NCBI GenBank assembly: GCA_000406005.1
Contig: ASZN01000005.1
Span: 104,167 to 168,166 of the forward strand
DNA length: 64,000 nt
Reading direction: 5' to 3'
Source: Candidatus Poribacteria bacterium WGA-3G
GTDB lineage: Bacteria > Poribacteria > WGA-4E > WGA-3G
Made by a program: the position numbers and the translations under genes. The notes beneath the pieces were generated by a model, which was given only the letters and a program-made list of their open reading frames with translations, was not told the origin of the DNA and did no database searches. Positions 17,433-27,198 of this stretch are shown in pieces. How positions within the stretch are numbered: the first letter of the stretch is position 1; every line of letters starts with the position of its first letter.

Positions 17433-17607
17433 AGGTTGTTAGGTAAATAGAACTTACGCAGGTCCACTGCAGGCAGGATTTGTAACCGGGGCCCCACCCG
17501 TTTTTGGGAAGGGCCCCATCCGTTCCTGGTGAAGAGTCCAGTGTTTATTATGTGAAAACTCATGAAGAAATGCGTGAGTCCTAAAGAAACAGAAAACGGA
17601 GGAACAC

Positions 17608-18348
17608 ATGACATTCAATTATAACGAAGAAGATGATTTTGAAGAAACAGATGACTTTGAAGAAATAGATAACTATGACGAAGAAGATAATTTAGATCCT
17701 GAACCAGAGGATGATTATTTAGAGGATGAGGACGAGCCTAATACAGCACTTTCTCTGGCTTTTCGCAAAGCGGTGCCATCCGAAATAGATGACGAGGATG
17801 AGGACGACGAAGATGCCCTTGATGATGCGGATGACGATGAGGGTGCTGATGAACAACGGCTTGTAAAACCGGTAGATACACTGCCTGACGATGACGATAC
17901 AGATGATGAAACTGAAGATGAGGATGTCGAAGATGAAGATGACGAAGAAAGTAGTGATATCGATGCCGATGATGAGGACGAGTTAGAGGTTGAACTGCCA
18001 CCGCTTGAGTTGCCACCGGTTAGACCGGTCGTCGAACATTTCCGACCTCAAGAACAGAGTAACACTGCTTACGCCGACGCGGTGACAGCCTACTATGTAG
18101 AAAGAAATTATCAACGGGCAATCGAAAAATTTGATGAGGCTATCGATTACGAAGCCCAACGCACTGAAAACAACGCAATTGATCCTAATGAAATCATCGC
18201 GAAATCCAAGTACTGGCAAGCAGAGGCATACGCCAAATTACAGGACCTCTCTCAAGCTATCGGGATTTTCGAGGACTTAGTCAAGACCTGTCAAGGACAT
18301 TACCTCGTTTTAGCGGCACAGCGGAGGGCGGATCAATTAAACAGTTAA
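17608..18348 (+). CDS. Acidic low-complexity protein with C-terminal TPR
   Basis: A 246-residue protein. The first 140 residues are dominated by Asp and Glu in runs, followed by a Pro-rich hinge (ELPPLELPPVRP). A TPR-like helical region (about 155-246, with YQRAIEKFDEAI) follows. ATG 17608 has a GGAGG site. It resembles adaptor proteins with an electrostatic tail. It precedes transketolase by about 150 bp on the same strand. No enzymatic function is suggested. Confidence 0.75.
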   Translation: MTFNYNEEDDFEETDDFEEIDNYDEEDNLDPEPEDDYLEDEDEPNTALSLAFRKAVPSEIDDEDEDDEDALDDADDDEGADEQRLVKPVDTLPDDDDTDDETEDEDVEDEDDEESSDIDADDEDELEVELPPLELPPVRPVVEHFRPQEQSNTAYADAVTAYYVERNYQRAIEKFDEAIDYEAQRTENNAIDPNEIIAKSKYWQAEAYAKLQDLSQAIGIFEDLVKTCQGHYLVLAAQRRADQLNS

Positions 18349-18433
18349 GCGTATGGAACGCTTAAACCGTTGAACCTCTCGGCGCATTGAACGACTTTAT
18401 ACTGCTTAAGCGAAAATTTATAAATGAATAGCC

Positions 18434-18461
18434 GTCGGCTGTCGGCTGTCGGCTGTCGGCT
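18434..18461. repeat. Heptanucleotide repeat (GTCGGCT)x4
   Basis: Four perfect tandem copies of GTCGGCT just upstream of the transketolase start. Because 7 is not a multiple of 3, copy-number change would shift any frame opened at the upstream ATG 18424. Related GTCGGC-type DNA lies at about 25395. Confidence 0.85.
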
Positions 18462-18495
18462 GATGGCTATTCCCGAAAGAAGGATTAACAAATTT

Positions 18496-20340
18496 GTGGA
18501 AACTTTGAAGACTCTCCTTAAACAGAAGGCGACTAACTTACGAATTCACTCTATTACCGCCACCTCAGAGGCGGGCTCTGGGCATCCGACGACGTGTCTT
18601 TCCGCTGCGGATATCGTCTCTGCGCTCTTTTTTCACACGATGCGTTATGACACTAACGATGCCCAAAACCCTAACAACGATAGATTCATCTTATCCAAAG
18701 GGCACGCCGCTCCACTGCTCTACGCCGCTTATGCTGAAGCGGGGATCATCCCCGATGAGAAACTGTCTACCTTACGCCAAATTGACAGTATCCTTGAAGG
18801 ACATCCGACACCTCGCTTTGAGTGGACAGAGGTGGCGACAGGATCACTTGGACAAGGCTTATCACTTGGACTCGGTATGGCACTTAACGGAAAGTTCTTA
18901 GACAAATCCGACTACCGTGTCTATGTTCTGCTCGGTGATGGCGAGACTGCCGAAGGTGGGGTCTGGGAAGCTGCCGCTTTGGCATCACACTATCAACTCA
19001 ATAACCTCATCGGAATTGTGGATGTCAACGCACTCGGACAGAGTCAACGTACGATGTACGCCTTTGATATTGACACCTATTGCCAGCGTTTTGAGGCGTT
19101 CGGATGGCAGACCATTGGTATTAACGGACACAATTTTGATGAAATATTGTCAGCACTTGATCAAGCGAAAACCTCAGCCGACAGACCTACTATGATAGTC
19201 GCTAAGACGTTTAAAGGGAAAGGGGTTTCCTTCCTCGAAAACGCCGACAACTGGCACGGGAAGGCAATCGCTAAAGGTGAGCCGCTTGATAAAGCATTAG
19301 CCGAACTCGGTCCCTTAAATTTAGAACCGGTTCAGATTGAAGCACCTACTGCAGTAAATAGTGGTGCTGGTCGTGCTGCGACTGAATGTGAACCGCCAGA
19401 CTATCCATCCGACGAAGATGTCGCGACCCGCGGCGGATACGGTACCGGACTCGCTAAACTCGGCACAGCGAACCCAAATGTCGTCGCTTTAGATGGAGAT
19501 ACCAAAAACTCTACCTACGCCGAACAGTTTATGGATCTCCATCCAGACCGATATTTTGAGATGTTCATCGCAGAACAGAACTTAGTCGGCGCGGGTATCG
19601 GTTTAGCAAAACGGGGAAAGATTCCATTTGTTTCCACCTTTGCTGCGTTTTTATCGCGTGCTTACGATCAGATCCGGATGTCTGCAATCTCGCAAGCGAA
19701 TATCAAATATGCCGGTTCACATTGCGGTGTCTCTATCGGAGAAGACGGCCCCTCACAAATGGGTTTAGAAGATATAGCCATGTTCCGAGCGATTCCAGGC
19801 GCAGTGGTCCTTTATCCGAGCGACGCAGTCAGTGCCGAACGGCTTGTTGCGGAAGCAGCCGCACACGAGGGTATCGTTTACCTCCGAACCTCGCGTCCAA
19901 AAACATCTATTCTCTATGATGCCGATGAAAAGTTCCCTATCGGTGGGTGTAAGGTTATTCGGCAGAGCAGCGAAGATACCCTAACCGTTGTTGCTGGCGG
20001 CGTTACCGTTCACGAGGTATTAAAAGCACACCAGATGCTCGCTGCAGAAGGAATCACTATCCGTGTCATTGATCTATATTCAGTTAAACCGGTTGACGCG
20101 GAAACACTGAAAGCAGCTGCAGCCGACACGAACAAAACACTGATTACCGTTGAAGACCACTATCCTGAAGGCGGTTTGGGAGATGCCGTACTGGATGCTG
20201 TCGCAACTGAAGATATTCGCGTCCACAAACTTGCCGTTACTGGAATACCGCGCTCTGGAAAACCAGAAGAGCTCCTGGAGCATCACGGCATTAGTGCAAA
20301 TGCTATTGTACAAAAGGTGAAGGATGTTACTGCCGTATAG
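18496..20340 (+). CDS. tkt: Transketolase
   Basis: About 614 residues from a GTG start at 18496, with AAGGA upstream; in-frame ATGs at 18424 and 18463 would add residues encoded by the GTCGGCT repeat. The thiamine diphosphate motif GDGETAEGG lies near residue 146. SEAGSGHPTTCLSAADI marks the N-terminal domain, and FAAFLSRAYDQIRMS and VEDHYPEGG mark the Pyr and C-terminal domains. It transfers two-carbon units between sugar phosphates in the pentose phosphate pathway. It is followed within 15 bp by the cytochrome gene. Confidence 0.9.
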   Translation: METLKTLLKQKATNLRIHSITATSEAGSGHPTTCLSAADIVSALFFHTMRYDTNDAQNPNNDRFILSKGHAAPLLYAAYAEAGIIPDEKLSTLRQIDSILEGHPTPRFEWTEVATGSLGQGLSLGLGMALNGKFLDKSDYRVYVLLGDGETAEGGVWEAAALASHYQLNNLIGIVDVNALGQSQRTMYAFDIDTYCQRFEAFGWQTIGINGHNFDEILSALDQAKTSADRPTMIVAKTFKGKGVSFLENADNWHGKAIAKGEPLDKALAELGPLNLEPVQIEAPTAVNSGAGRAATECEPPDYPSDEDVATRGGYGTGLAKLGTANPNVVALDGDTKNSTYAEQFMDLHPDRYFEMFIAEQNLVGAGIGLAKRGKIPFVSTFAAFLSRAYDQIRMSAISQANIKYAGSHCGVSIGEDGPSQMGLEDIAMFRAIPGAVVLYPSDAVSAERLVAEAAAHEGIVYLRTSRPKTSILYDADEKFPIGGCKVIRQSSEDTLTVVAGGVTVHEVLKAHQMLAAEGITIRVIDLYSVKPVDAETLKAAAADTNKTLITVEDHYPEGGLGDAVLDAVATEDIRVHKLAVTGIPRSGKPEELLEHHGISANAIVQKVKDVTAV

Positions 20341-20355
20341 CAGCCTCGGAACCGA

Positions 20356-20733
20356 ATGCTAAGTATGCAAAAAATAATTGTCTTTGGAACTGTCTTAGGG
20401 GTCATCGTTCTTGTAGGAATAGGGATGTTCTACGCTTTGAATGCCCCACGGACAGCACCAAAAACGTATCCAGCGGATAAGGGTCCAAACTTTATTGATG
20501 TTACCAGTTATCCCGCGGAGATGCAAGAGTCATACAACCTTTTTACCAATAAGTGTAGCCGATGCCATACCGTTGCGCGCCCGATTAATTCTACTTTCAC
20601 ATCGGAAGAGTGGCGGCAGTATGTCTATAAAATGATGCGGAAACCGGGGTCCGGTCTGAAACCGAAAACTGCTGAGGAAATAATTGAATTCCTAATTTAC
20701 GATGCACAGCATAGGGAGCGAAATACAGAATGA
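20356..20733 (+). CDS. Membrane-anchored monoheme cytochrome c
   Basis: A 125-residue protein with an N-terminal membrane anchor (residues 5-28) and one heme-attachment motif CSRCH (67-71). Met93 or Met94 is a candidate axial ligand. It is probably a small periplasmic electron carrier. Its stop overlaps the start of the downstream redoxin by four bases (ATGA), so the two are translationally coupled. This hints that it feeds or drains electrons for the redox-active selenoprotein. Confidence 0.82.
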   Translation: MLSMQKIIVFGTVLGVIVLVGIGMFYALNAPRTAPKTYPADKGPNFIDVTSYPAEMQESYNLFTNKCSRCHTVARPINSTFTSEEWRQYVYKMMRKPGSGLKPKTAEEIIEFLIYDAQHRERNTE

Positions 20734-21872
20734 TTATCGCAATAGTATCGGGGCGTAAGTTACAGACTCTGGTCGGATTCTTAACGTTGGTAATGTTGTC
20801 CGCTGTCGTAGGTGTACAGATAGGGTTCACTAAAGGGGACAGTATGAAAAGAGAGGACTTTCAGGTGTCAGTGAATGGACGACGTGTTGAATTTACCCTA
20901 TCACCTATTTCCAAAGATGAGACACGGTTCGTCCCTTTAAAACCGTTCGCCGAGCAACTCGGATTGAAGGTAGAATATCCACAAGGAACGGAGATGGTGG
21001 TCCTCTGCGGCGGTATAGAATCGGAACTCTGTGTGCCACTCCAATTCCAAGATGGCAAGGAGGGTGCTGTGAACATTGATGGTGTAACTTATGTGCAACC
21101 GGTGCACCTCGCGAGAACCTTCGGCTTTGAAATTTACGAAGCATCAGCGAACACGCTGGAGATTATCCATCCGACACGCCTCGCTCCCGAATTCACACTC
21201 CCTGATTTAGAGGGTAACCCAAGACATTTAAAAGAGTTTCGCGGGAAAAAGACGTTTCTCTATGTTTGGGGTTCGTGGTGAGGGTGTCGTGGACAACTGC
21301 CGGGCTGGCAGGAATTTTATGCCGAACACAAAGAAACGTTGAATCTGATCTCAATTGCCATTGATGCCCAAGGCGCATCTGTCGTCCAGCCTTGGCACGA
21401 TACTGCGAACGCCGATTTTGTTACGCTCGTTGATTCACAGAACATACTCGGGACCCGCTATAATCTCAAAGCGATCCCTTACGGTGTCATGATTGATGAA
21501 GCCGGACGGTTGGTGAAAGCACCTTTTAGTGTTAACGTCCAAGATCAAAAAACCGTTGCGATGCTTGAGAAGTGGTTATCCGACCCAGGTTACAATGCTG
21601 TGCTGCTCAATGATATTAAATCGTCGAGCAAGCCAACTGTAAAGACGAATGCCGAAGCAGCAGCTCGCTTTCAACTCGGGCTCGTTTTGCTCGAAAGCGG
21701 CAAAAAAGAGGAAGCGATGGCTGAATGGCGAAAGGCACTCGCTTTAGATCCAAATAATTGGATCATCCATAAACAAATTTGGGCAGTCGAGAATCCAGAC
21801 AAATTCTATGATGGAGATGTTGATTACGGTTGGCAGAAGACACAATTAGAAGCTGAGGTAAGCAAACCCTAA
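20730..21872 (+). CDS. Selenocysteine-containing redoxin with stalk-like and TPR regions
   Basis: One 380-residue protein if UGA at 21279-21281 is read as selenocysteine (Sec184). The frame is otherwise open from 20730 to TAA 21872. It has an N-terminal membrane anchor, a copper-amine-oxidase-N/stalk-like beta domain (about 35-150, with RFVPLKPFAEQLGL), and a TlpA/AhpC-like redoxin domain entered by APEFTLPDLEG. The active site is WGSW-U-GCR, with Sec where TlpA-like proteins have the first Cys of WCxxC. A C-terminal TPR-like helix pair (LGLVLLESGKKEEAMAEW) follows. Homology continues on both sides of the UGA, and a SECIS-like hairpin lies at 21297-21311. It overlaps the cytochrome gene by 4 bp. 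Confidence 0.85.
21297..21311 (+). promoter_or_regulatory. Predicted bacterial SECIS hairpin
   Basis: CTGCC-gggct-GGCAG, a perfect 5-bp stem. It starts 15 nt after the in-frame UGA (21279-21281), so the apical loop begins 20 nt downstream with G first. This fits the geometry SelB needs. Confidence 0.65.
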
Positions 21873-21884
21873 ATGGAGAAAAAC

Positions 21885-24800
21885 ATGAATACGCGAGAAG
21901 GTTACGCAGAATTACAAGCAAAGATTTTGGAAGCGCGGCGCGTCTGGAAACGGAGTATCTTCTGGACGGGTTTTGCTATTGTCCTGACAGGCTTAACGGC
22001 TCTATTTATGGGAGAGGCTATTGTTGATTGGTTAATGCCACTCCCAAATTTTGTCCGGCTTGCGTTGTTGATAGGTGGAATCGGTGTGATCGGTTACCTC
22101 TTATACAGATACCTCGTTCAACCGCTCCGAGCATCGCTGACGCTCCGGGATGTCGCACTCAATGTAGAACGCAACCACCCCGACCTGGAGGATAGACTCA
22201 TCAGTGCTGTCCAGTTCGGAAATCGGGACTCGACAGACCCCATTGAATCTCACATGCTCCAACGCCTGCTTGAAGATACCACAGAGCGCGTAAAGGGTAT
22301 AGATTTTAAAGCGACAATTGATCATAGCCGCACCCGTAAACAGGTCGGCATCGCGGCTTTAGTTGTTGCCGCTTGTTGTGTCCTCGCTCTTATCTTTCCG
22401 ACAGAAATCCATACCAGTCTCCTCCGCGTCCTCGTGCCTTGGGAGAAGACCGATCCAGTTTTAACGACCAAATTAACCGTTGAACCGGGGAATGCCCGTA
22501 TCCTCCGAGGTAAAAGTTTACCCATTCACGTTACCGTCACTGGGAAATCTGCTGATAAAGTCGTCTTGACCTACGAGGATGCACAAATACAAGAGACCGC
22601 TACGCCTGACGGTGAAAGCAAGTCAACGCAACAACAGATCAATATGTTGCAAAACCCCGACGATAAACGTGGGTTTGCTTATGAAATTTTTAATATTGAT
22701 GCGGATATCGAATATTATGTTGCTGTAAACGAGGCAACTTCGGAACGTTACACTGTTGAAGTGTTTGAGATGCCGAAGGTGACGGAAATTTCTGTCGCTT
22801 ACACTTACCCTGACTACACAGGACTCAAACCGGTCGTTCAAACGGGGACCGGCGATATCCAAGCGGTGGTCGGGACACAGGCGGAACTAAAACTCACGAC
22901 CAACAAAGCCGTTCAAACCGCAACATTTTCACTGAGGCGTGATGTTAAGGACCGGTCTTTCACGGAAAGATTGATTGGAACACCTGAACCTGTCACAACC
23001 GAAATGGTTATCTCCGATGGAAACACGCTTACAACAAGCATTGATGTTGTTGAAGATGGAACGTATACTGTTCAATTGTTATGTATTGACGGTTTCAACA
23101 ACGAGATACCTATTGAATACGCCGTAAAAGCGATTCCAGACGAAGTCCCTGAAGTCGTCATCAAAGAACCCGGTCGGGATATAAAAACGACGAAGTTGGG
23201 TGAAGTGGAAGTCATCGCTGAGGCGACGGACGACTACGGGATCGCAGAATTGAAACTCATGTATCGTGTCGGGTCTGATGCACTACAGGAACTGGCTATG
23301 GAGGCTACCGCCCCCGAACCGGCACCTGTTGAAACACGCCAACGCCGCGTCGCCGACGGCAGCTACACGTTCTATCTTGAGGAGTTTGACGTTGAACCGG
23401 GGGATGTTATCTCCTATTTTGCCCGGGCCGTTGATAATAACACACGCACGGGTCCTGGTAAAGCCAATAGTGATATCTACTTCATTGAGATCCGTCCCTT
23501 TAATGAGAATTTCCGAGAGGCGGAGGCGCAGGAAGGAGAACAGCAACAACAGGAATCGAATCCAGCCCTGGAGATGGTTGCTAACCAGAAACAGATTATT
23601 CGTGAAACAGCGAATCACATTAACACGGAACCGTCTTCGATTACCGAGGAATATCGAAGTGCGGTTAGGACAACGGCGAATAAACAGAACGAATTAATCG
23701 ATAAGACACAAAGACTCGCTGATGAATTTAGTTTGGCGATGCAAGGTGAATCGGCAGTCACTCCAGAAATTCTGATGAATTTGGAAGACGCTCTCGCCAG
23801 TATGCGTGAGGCAGCCGATAGCCTTAATGCTGTTGAACCCAATGAAGCGATACCTGCAGAGCAAGAAGCACTTGAACTGCTAATAAAAGTTAGCCTTGAG
23901 TTACCGAAAGTCCTGACGCAGATGCGAAACAGCAATCCACAACTTGCCGAAAATCTTGAACTCGAAATGGAGGAGCTGCAAAGCGAACTTGAAAACCAGC
24001 AGAACGAACTCGATTCGGAAATGCAAGAGCAGACGCAGGAGATGTTGGATCAGGCACGTCAGATGTTGGCAGATCAAGAGCAGCTGAGTCAACAGAGCCA
24101 GCAGATGGGACGTGAGAGCCAACCGTCTCAGAACGAGATGCAACAGAACAGTCAACAGCAGGGACAGTTGTCGCAGCAGGCACAACAGATGTCGCAGCAG
24201 CTCGGCACGATGCAGCAGAATGCACAGGGTACACAAGGGCAACGCTTGGATCAAGCCGGTCAGGCGATGCAGCAGGCGGGCCAACAGATGCAGCAAGCCT
24301 CAGAAAGCATGCAACAGCAGGAACCGCAACTCAGTGCCGCCAAAGGTCAAAAAGCGGAGGAGAGACTTGAAGAGGCGATTGAACAGTTGGAACAGGTCGC
24401 ATCCGAATTCGCCGATTCTGCACTTGAAAGAGTGACACAGCAGACGCAGGAGTTGATAGAGGAGCAGTCTGGTGTTCAGCAGGAGACACAAGAACTGAGA
24501 AACCGTTCTCGGCAAGCAGAGCTGCGTCCCGAAGATTTGCGGAGGGCTTCCGAACTCGCAAACGAGCAGCGTGAACTGCAACGCGACCTTCAATCTCTTG
24601 AGAGCACGCTGAGGACCCTACCCGAACAACTCGGCGAGGAGAATCCAGAGGCAGCGCAAAATGTGACTGACGCGACAAGACGGCTTACTGAAGAACAGAC
24701 CGCCGGCGATATGTCTACTGCCCAGCGCGCACTACAGTGGCGTAGTTTCCGTGCCGCTGACCTGAACCAGCAGGATGTGATAGAGACGCTGAGACAGGTA

Positions 24801-25382
24801 CAAGGTGATCTGCAACAGGCGCGCGCCAATATGGCAAGTACCGAAGAAGAGCAGCTCGAAGCCGCACTCCAACAACTTCAGCAATCCAGAGAGCAGATGG
24901 AGGACATCCAACGCGAACTTCAAGCGCTGGAGGGGCAAGAGCAGACAGAAGAACAGCAACAGCGTCAGCAACAGCTCGCTGAGCAGCAACAGCAGATTCA
25001 GGAACGCATGCAACAGGCACAACAAGCCATGCAGGATAGGCAGCAGGAACAACAACAACAAGGGCAGGAGGGTCAACAACCCGGGCAAGTCGAAAACGAA
25101 AACCAAGAACAGGCGCGTGCCGGTGGTAGAGAATCCGGACGTGAGATTAACGAACTTTGGCTTGATGTCTTGGATACCATGGATTACCGCCCGGGAAATC
25201 GATCAAATCCGTTCCCGAACTATGAATTCGTTATCCGGGACCTCGTGAAGTTGGAATCCGCACTTGAAGAACGGCTCAACACGCTGCAGGAGAAGAAGCA
25301 ACTCACCCAGGTTGCCAAGGAAGATGTTCCACCAGAGTACCGACGACTTGTTGATAACTATTACGAATCTTTGTCACAATAA
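21885..25382 (+). CDS. DUF4175-like large membrane protein with Gln-rich coiled coil
   Basis: About 1165 residues. There are two N-terminal membrane helices (about 25-70) and another near 160, then Ig-like beta domains (about 190-540) including TVEPGNARILRGKSLPI. A very long Gln/Glu-rich coiled coil (about 550-1090) follows, and a short ordered tail. ATG 21885 has GGAG at the right spacing; ATG 21873 is possible. The layout matches DUF4175-type proteins that often sit in Bat/aerotolerance loci. It follows the selenoredoxin without a gap and is probably co-transcribed. Its biochemical role is unknown. Confidence 0.75.
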   Translation: MNTREGYAELQAKILEARRVWKRSIFWTGFAIVLTGLTALFMGEAIVDWLMPLPNFVRLALLIGGIGVIGYLLYRYLVQPLRASLTLRDVALNVERNHPDLEDRLISAVQFGNRDSTDPIESHMLQRLLEDTTERVKGIDFKATIDHSRTRKQVGIAALVVAACCVLALIFPTEIHTSLLRVLVPWEKTDPVLTTKLTVEPGNARILRGKSLPIHVTVTGKSADKVVLTYEDAQIQETATPDGESKSTQQQINMLQNPDDKRGFAYEIFNIDADIEYYVAVNEATSERYTVEVFEMPKVTEISVAYTYPDYTGLKPVVQTGTGDIQAVVGTQAELKLTTNKAVQTATFSLRRDVKDRSFTERLIGTPEPVTTEMVISDGNTLTTSIDVVEDGTYTVQLLCIDGFNNEIPIEYAVKAIPDEVPEVVIKEPGRDIKTTKLGEVEVIAEATDDYGIAELKLMYRVGSDALQELAMEATAPEPAPVETRQRRVADGSYTFYLEEFDVEPGDVISYFARAVDNNTRTGPGKANSDIYFIEIRPFNENFREAEAQEGEQQQQESNPALEMVANQKQIIRETANHINTEPSSITEEYRSAVRTTANKQNELIDKTQRLADEFSLAMQGESAVTPEILMNLEDALASMREAADSLNAVEPNEAIPAEQEALELLIKVSLELPKVLTQMRNSNPQLAENLELEMEELQSELENQQNELDSEMQEQTQEMLDQARQMLADQEQLSQQSQQMGRESQPSQNEMQQNSQQQGQLSQQAQQMSQQLGTMQQNAQGTQGQRLDQAGQAMQQAGQQMQQASESMQQQEPQLSAAKGQKAEERLEEAIEQLEQVASEFADSALERVTQQTQELIEEQSGVQQETQELRNRSRQAELRPEDLRRASELANEQRELQRDLQSLESTLRTLPEQLGEENPEAAQNVTDATRRLTEEQTAGDMSTAQRALQWRSFRAADLNQQDVIETLRQVQGDLQQARANMASTEEEQLEAALQQLQQSREQMEDIQRELQALEGQEQTEEQQQRQQQLAEQQQQIQERMQQAQQAMQDRQQEQQQQGQEGQQPGQVENENQEQARAGGRESGREINELWLDVLDTMDYRPGNRSNPFPNYEFVIRDLVKLESALEERLNTLQEKKQLTQVAKEDVPPEYRRLVDNYYESLSQ

Positions 25383-25565
25383 TTGGCGGTTGGTAGTCGG
25401 CAGTAGTTCGAGTTCCTGCTGTTATCTCCTGTCACGATGTTTTCTTTGTGGCTATTCATGACCGAAACCCAGTTGATTTCATCTGCAACCACCGTGAAGC
25501 TGATTGCTTATGGGGGCGTACGCCGCACAATATAGTGGAACGGTGGCAAGGTTTAATGGTAAAAA

Positions 25566-26378
25566 ATGGAACTTAAAGCTAAGAATATTGTTACGCCGGG
25601 TGAGTTCATCCGCTTGGATGATTACCCACCGGAGTATACTGGAGTTTACGAGAAAAAAGGTCAAACGAAAAAACGCCTTAAAAAACTGCATAAGCAGCTG
25701 CTGGAACTTCAGGGGCTGCTTTACGCGGAAAGTCAACACGCGGTTCTTATTATCCTGCAAGGTATGGATACATGTGGCAAGGATGGCACCATTCGGCGTG
25801 TGATGGAGGGTGTCAACGTCCAAGGCTGCGATGTCGTCAGTTTCAAAGTCCCGACTGCCGATGAACTTTCCCGTGATTTCTTATGGCGCGCCCACAAAGC
25901 CGTTCCACCGAAAGGGAAAATCGGCATCTTTAACCGTTCGCATTATGAAGATGTCCTCGTCGTTCGTGTGCATAATCTGGTACCGGAGCAGGTCTGGATG
26001 CAGCGCTATCAGCAGATCAACGATTTTGAGAGGATGCTCGTTGAAAATGGGACAGTTGTCCTGAAGTTTTACCTTCATATCTCCAAGGATGAACAGAAAG
26101 AGCGTCTCGAATCTCGGATTGGCGATCCGACCAAGCATTGGAAAGTCGAGGCATCCGATATTCGCGAGCGCGCCTATTGGGAGGATTATATGCAGGCGTA
26201 TGAAGTCATGCTCGAAAAATGTAGTACGGATTGGGCACCTTGGCATATAATTCCAGCCAATAAAAAGTGGTATCGGAACCTTGTTATCACGGAATGTATT
26301 GTTGAGGCACTCAAGAAACTTGACATGCAGTATCCCGAACCTGCTATTGACGTTACCGAACTCACGATTGCGGATTGA
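25566..26378 (+). CDS. ppk2: Polyphosphate kinase 2 family protein
   Basis: A 270-residue PPK2 of single-domain length. The Walker A-like loop is GMDTCGKDGT (66-75), with Cys where Ala is common. The Walker B/lid region is IGIFNRSHYEDVLV (about 119-132). It moves phosphate between polyphosphate and nucleoside mono- or diphosphates; class I versus III cannot be decided here. The upstream 183 bp contain no gene, only GTCGGC-type repeat remnants. The start has a weak ribosome site. Confidence 0.88.
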   Translation: MELKAKNIVTPGEFIRLDDYPPEYTGVYEKKGQTKKRLKKLHKQLLELQGLLYAESQHAVLIILQGMDTCGKDGTIRRVMEGVNVQGCDVVSFKVPTADELSRDFLWRAHKAVPPKGKIGIFNRSHYEDVLVVRVHNLVPEQVWMQRYQQINDFERMLVENGTVVLKFYLHISKDEQKERLESRIGDPTKHWKVEASDIRERAYWEDYMQAYEVMLEKCSTDWAPWHIIPANKKWYRNLVITECIVEALKKLDMQYPEPAIDVTELTIAD

Positions 26379-26396
26379 TACAATAAGGAATATGCG

Positions 26397-27176
26397 ATGC
26401 TTTCAAAGCAACAATTAACGCAATTTGAAGAAGAAGGCTATCTACTCCTTTCCGATTTGATTCCACAAGAGACTGTCACAAAAGCCGAGGCAGCGATGTG
26501 GCGTATGATGGGGATGGAGGCAGATAATCCAGATTCGTGGGGACATTTCAAGCGTCCGGGGCTTGCTGGATTTTACATGGAGCAGATGTCTAACGGGAAT
26601 CGCATAGAGCTTTTTGGCGTTACCAATCCGGATGTATTGGCATGTTGTACCCTTGATTACCTCGCTGTTCTCAAACAACTATCATCTCGATACCCAGAAA
26701 TTCCACACTGTAAAGATCAACGTCCGGATGGCATCTGGGCACTCAATCAATTCCCTGTTTCAACCGAATGGAAAAGCCCATCGCCGCACTTGGATGGCGA
26801 TTTCCGAGATTTTCGACTGGACCCTGGCACATTCCGAGCAACCAGTTTAACCTATCTCACCGATGCCAATTCGCACGGCGGAACGACGGTGATATGGCCC
26901 GAAGGTCCGCAACGCATTCGTGAATTTCGTAAGAAGAACCCGGAATTCTCGAACCGTGTCGGCGATGTACGCGCACTGTTTCCTGAGATGGATTTGGGTG
27001 AACCGATGGAGGTTGTCGCTAAACAGGGGGATGTCCTGTTTTTTCATCACCTGCTACCCCACTCCGGAACAATAAATGTTGGAGATTCCGCGCGTTTTGC
27101 CATACGGTATATGTGTTTATGTGTCGCATGCCGTAAATGGGAGAAAAAAGGGGAGTGGAATATCTGGATGCCGTGA
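26397..27176 (+). CDS. Phytanoyl-CoA dioxygenase family protein (PhyH 1)
   Basis: A 259-residue Fe(II)/2-oxoglutarate oxygenase. The facial triad is His131-x-Asp133 (HLD) and His222 (LPHSG), with Arg233 or Arg237 for 2-oxoglutarate. AAGGA precedes the start. It lies 18 bp after PPK2 and 22 bp before the next gene. It likely hydroxylates a small lipophilic or amino-acid-like substrate. The family is expanded here (four members) and individual substrates are unknown. Confidence 0.85.
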   Translation: MLSKQQLTQFEEEGYLLLSDLIPQETVTKAEAAMWRMMGMEADNPDSWGHFKRPGLAGFYMEQMSNGNRIELFGVTNPDVLACCTLDYLAVLKQLSSRYPEIPHCKDQRPDGIWALNQFPVSTEWKSPSPHLDGDFRDFRLDPGTFRATSLTYLTDANSHGGTTVIWPEGPQRIREFRKKNPEFSNRVGDVRALFPEMDLGEPMEVVAKQGDVLFFHHLLPHSGTINVGDSARFAIRYMCLCVACRKWEKKGEWNIWMP

Positions 27177-27198
27177 AAAACTAAATAGAGGAATAAGA

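Noticed and set aside
17738..18016. His-rich antisense open frame opposite the acidic protein
   Set aside because: It is the complement of GAT/GAC/GAA runs and has no ribosome site.
21279..21281. TGA in the redoxin as an ordinary stop, frameshift or sequencing error
   Set aside because: Homology continues in the same frame on both sides, the codon replaces a catalytic Cys, and a hairpin follows at SECIS distance. The same features recur twice at 59255 and 59708.
23600..25110. Several long open frames on both strands within the Gln-rich gene
   Set aside because: They are shadows caused by CAG/CAA low-complexity coding. The 21885-25382 frame alone shows domain structure.
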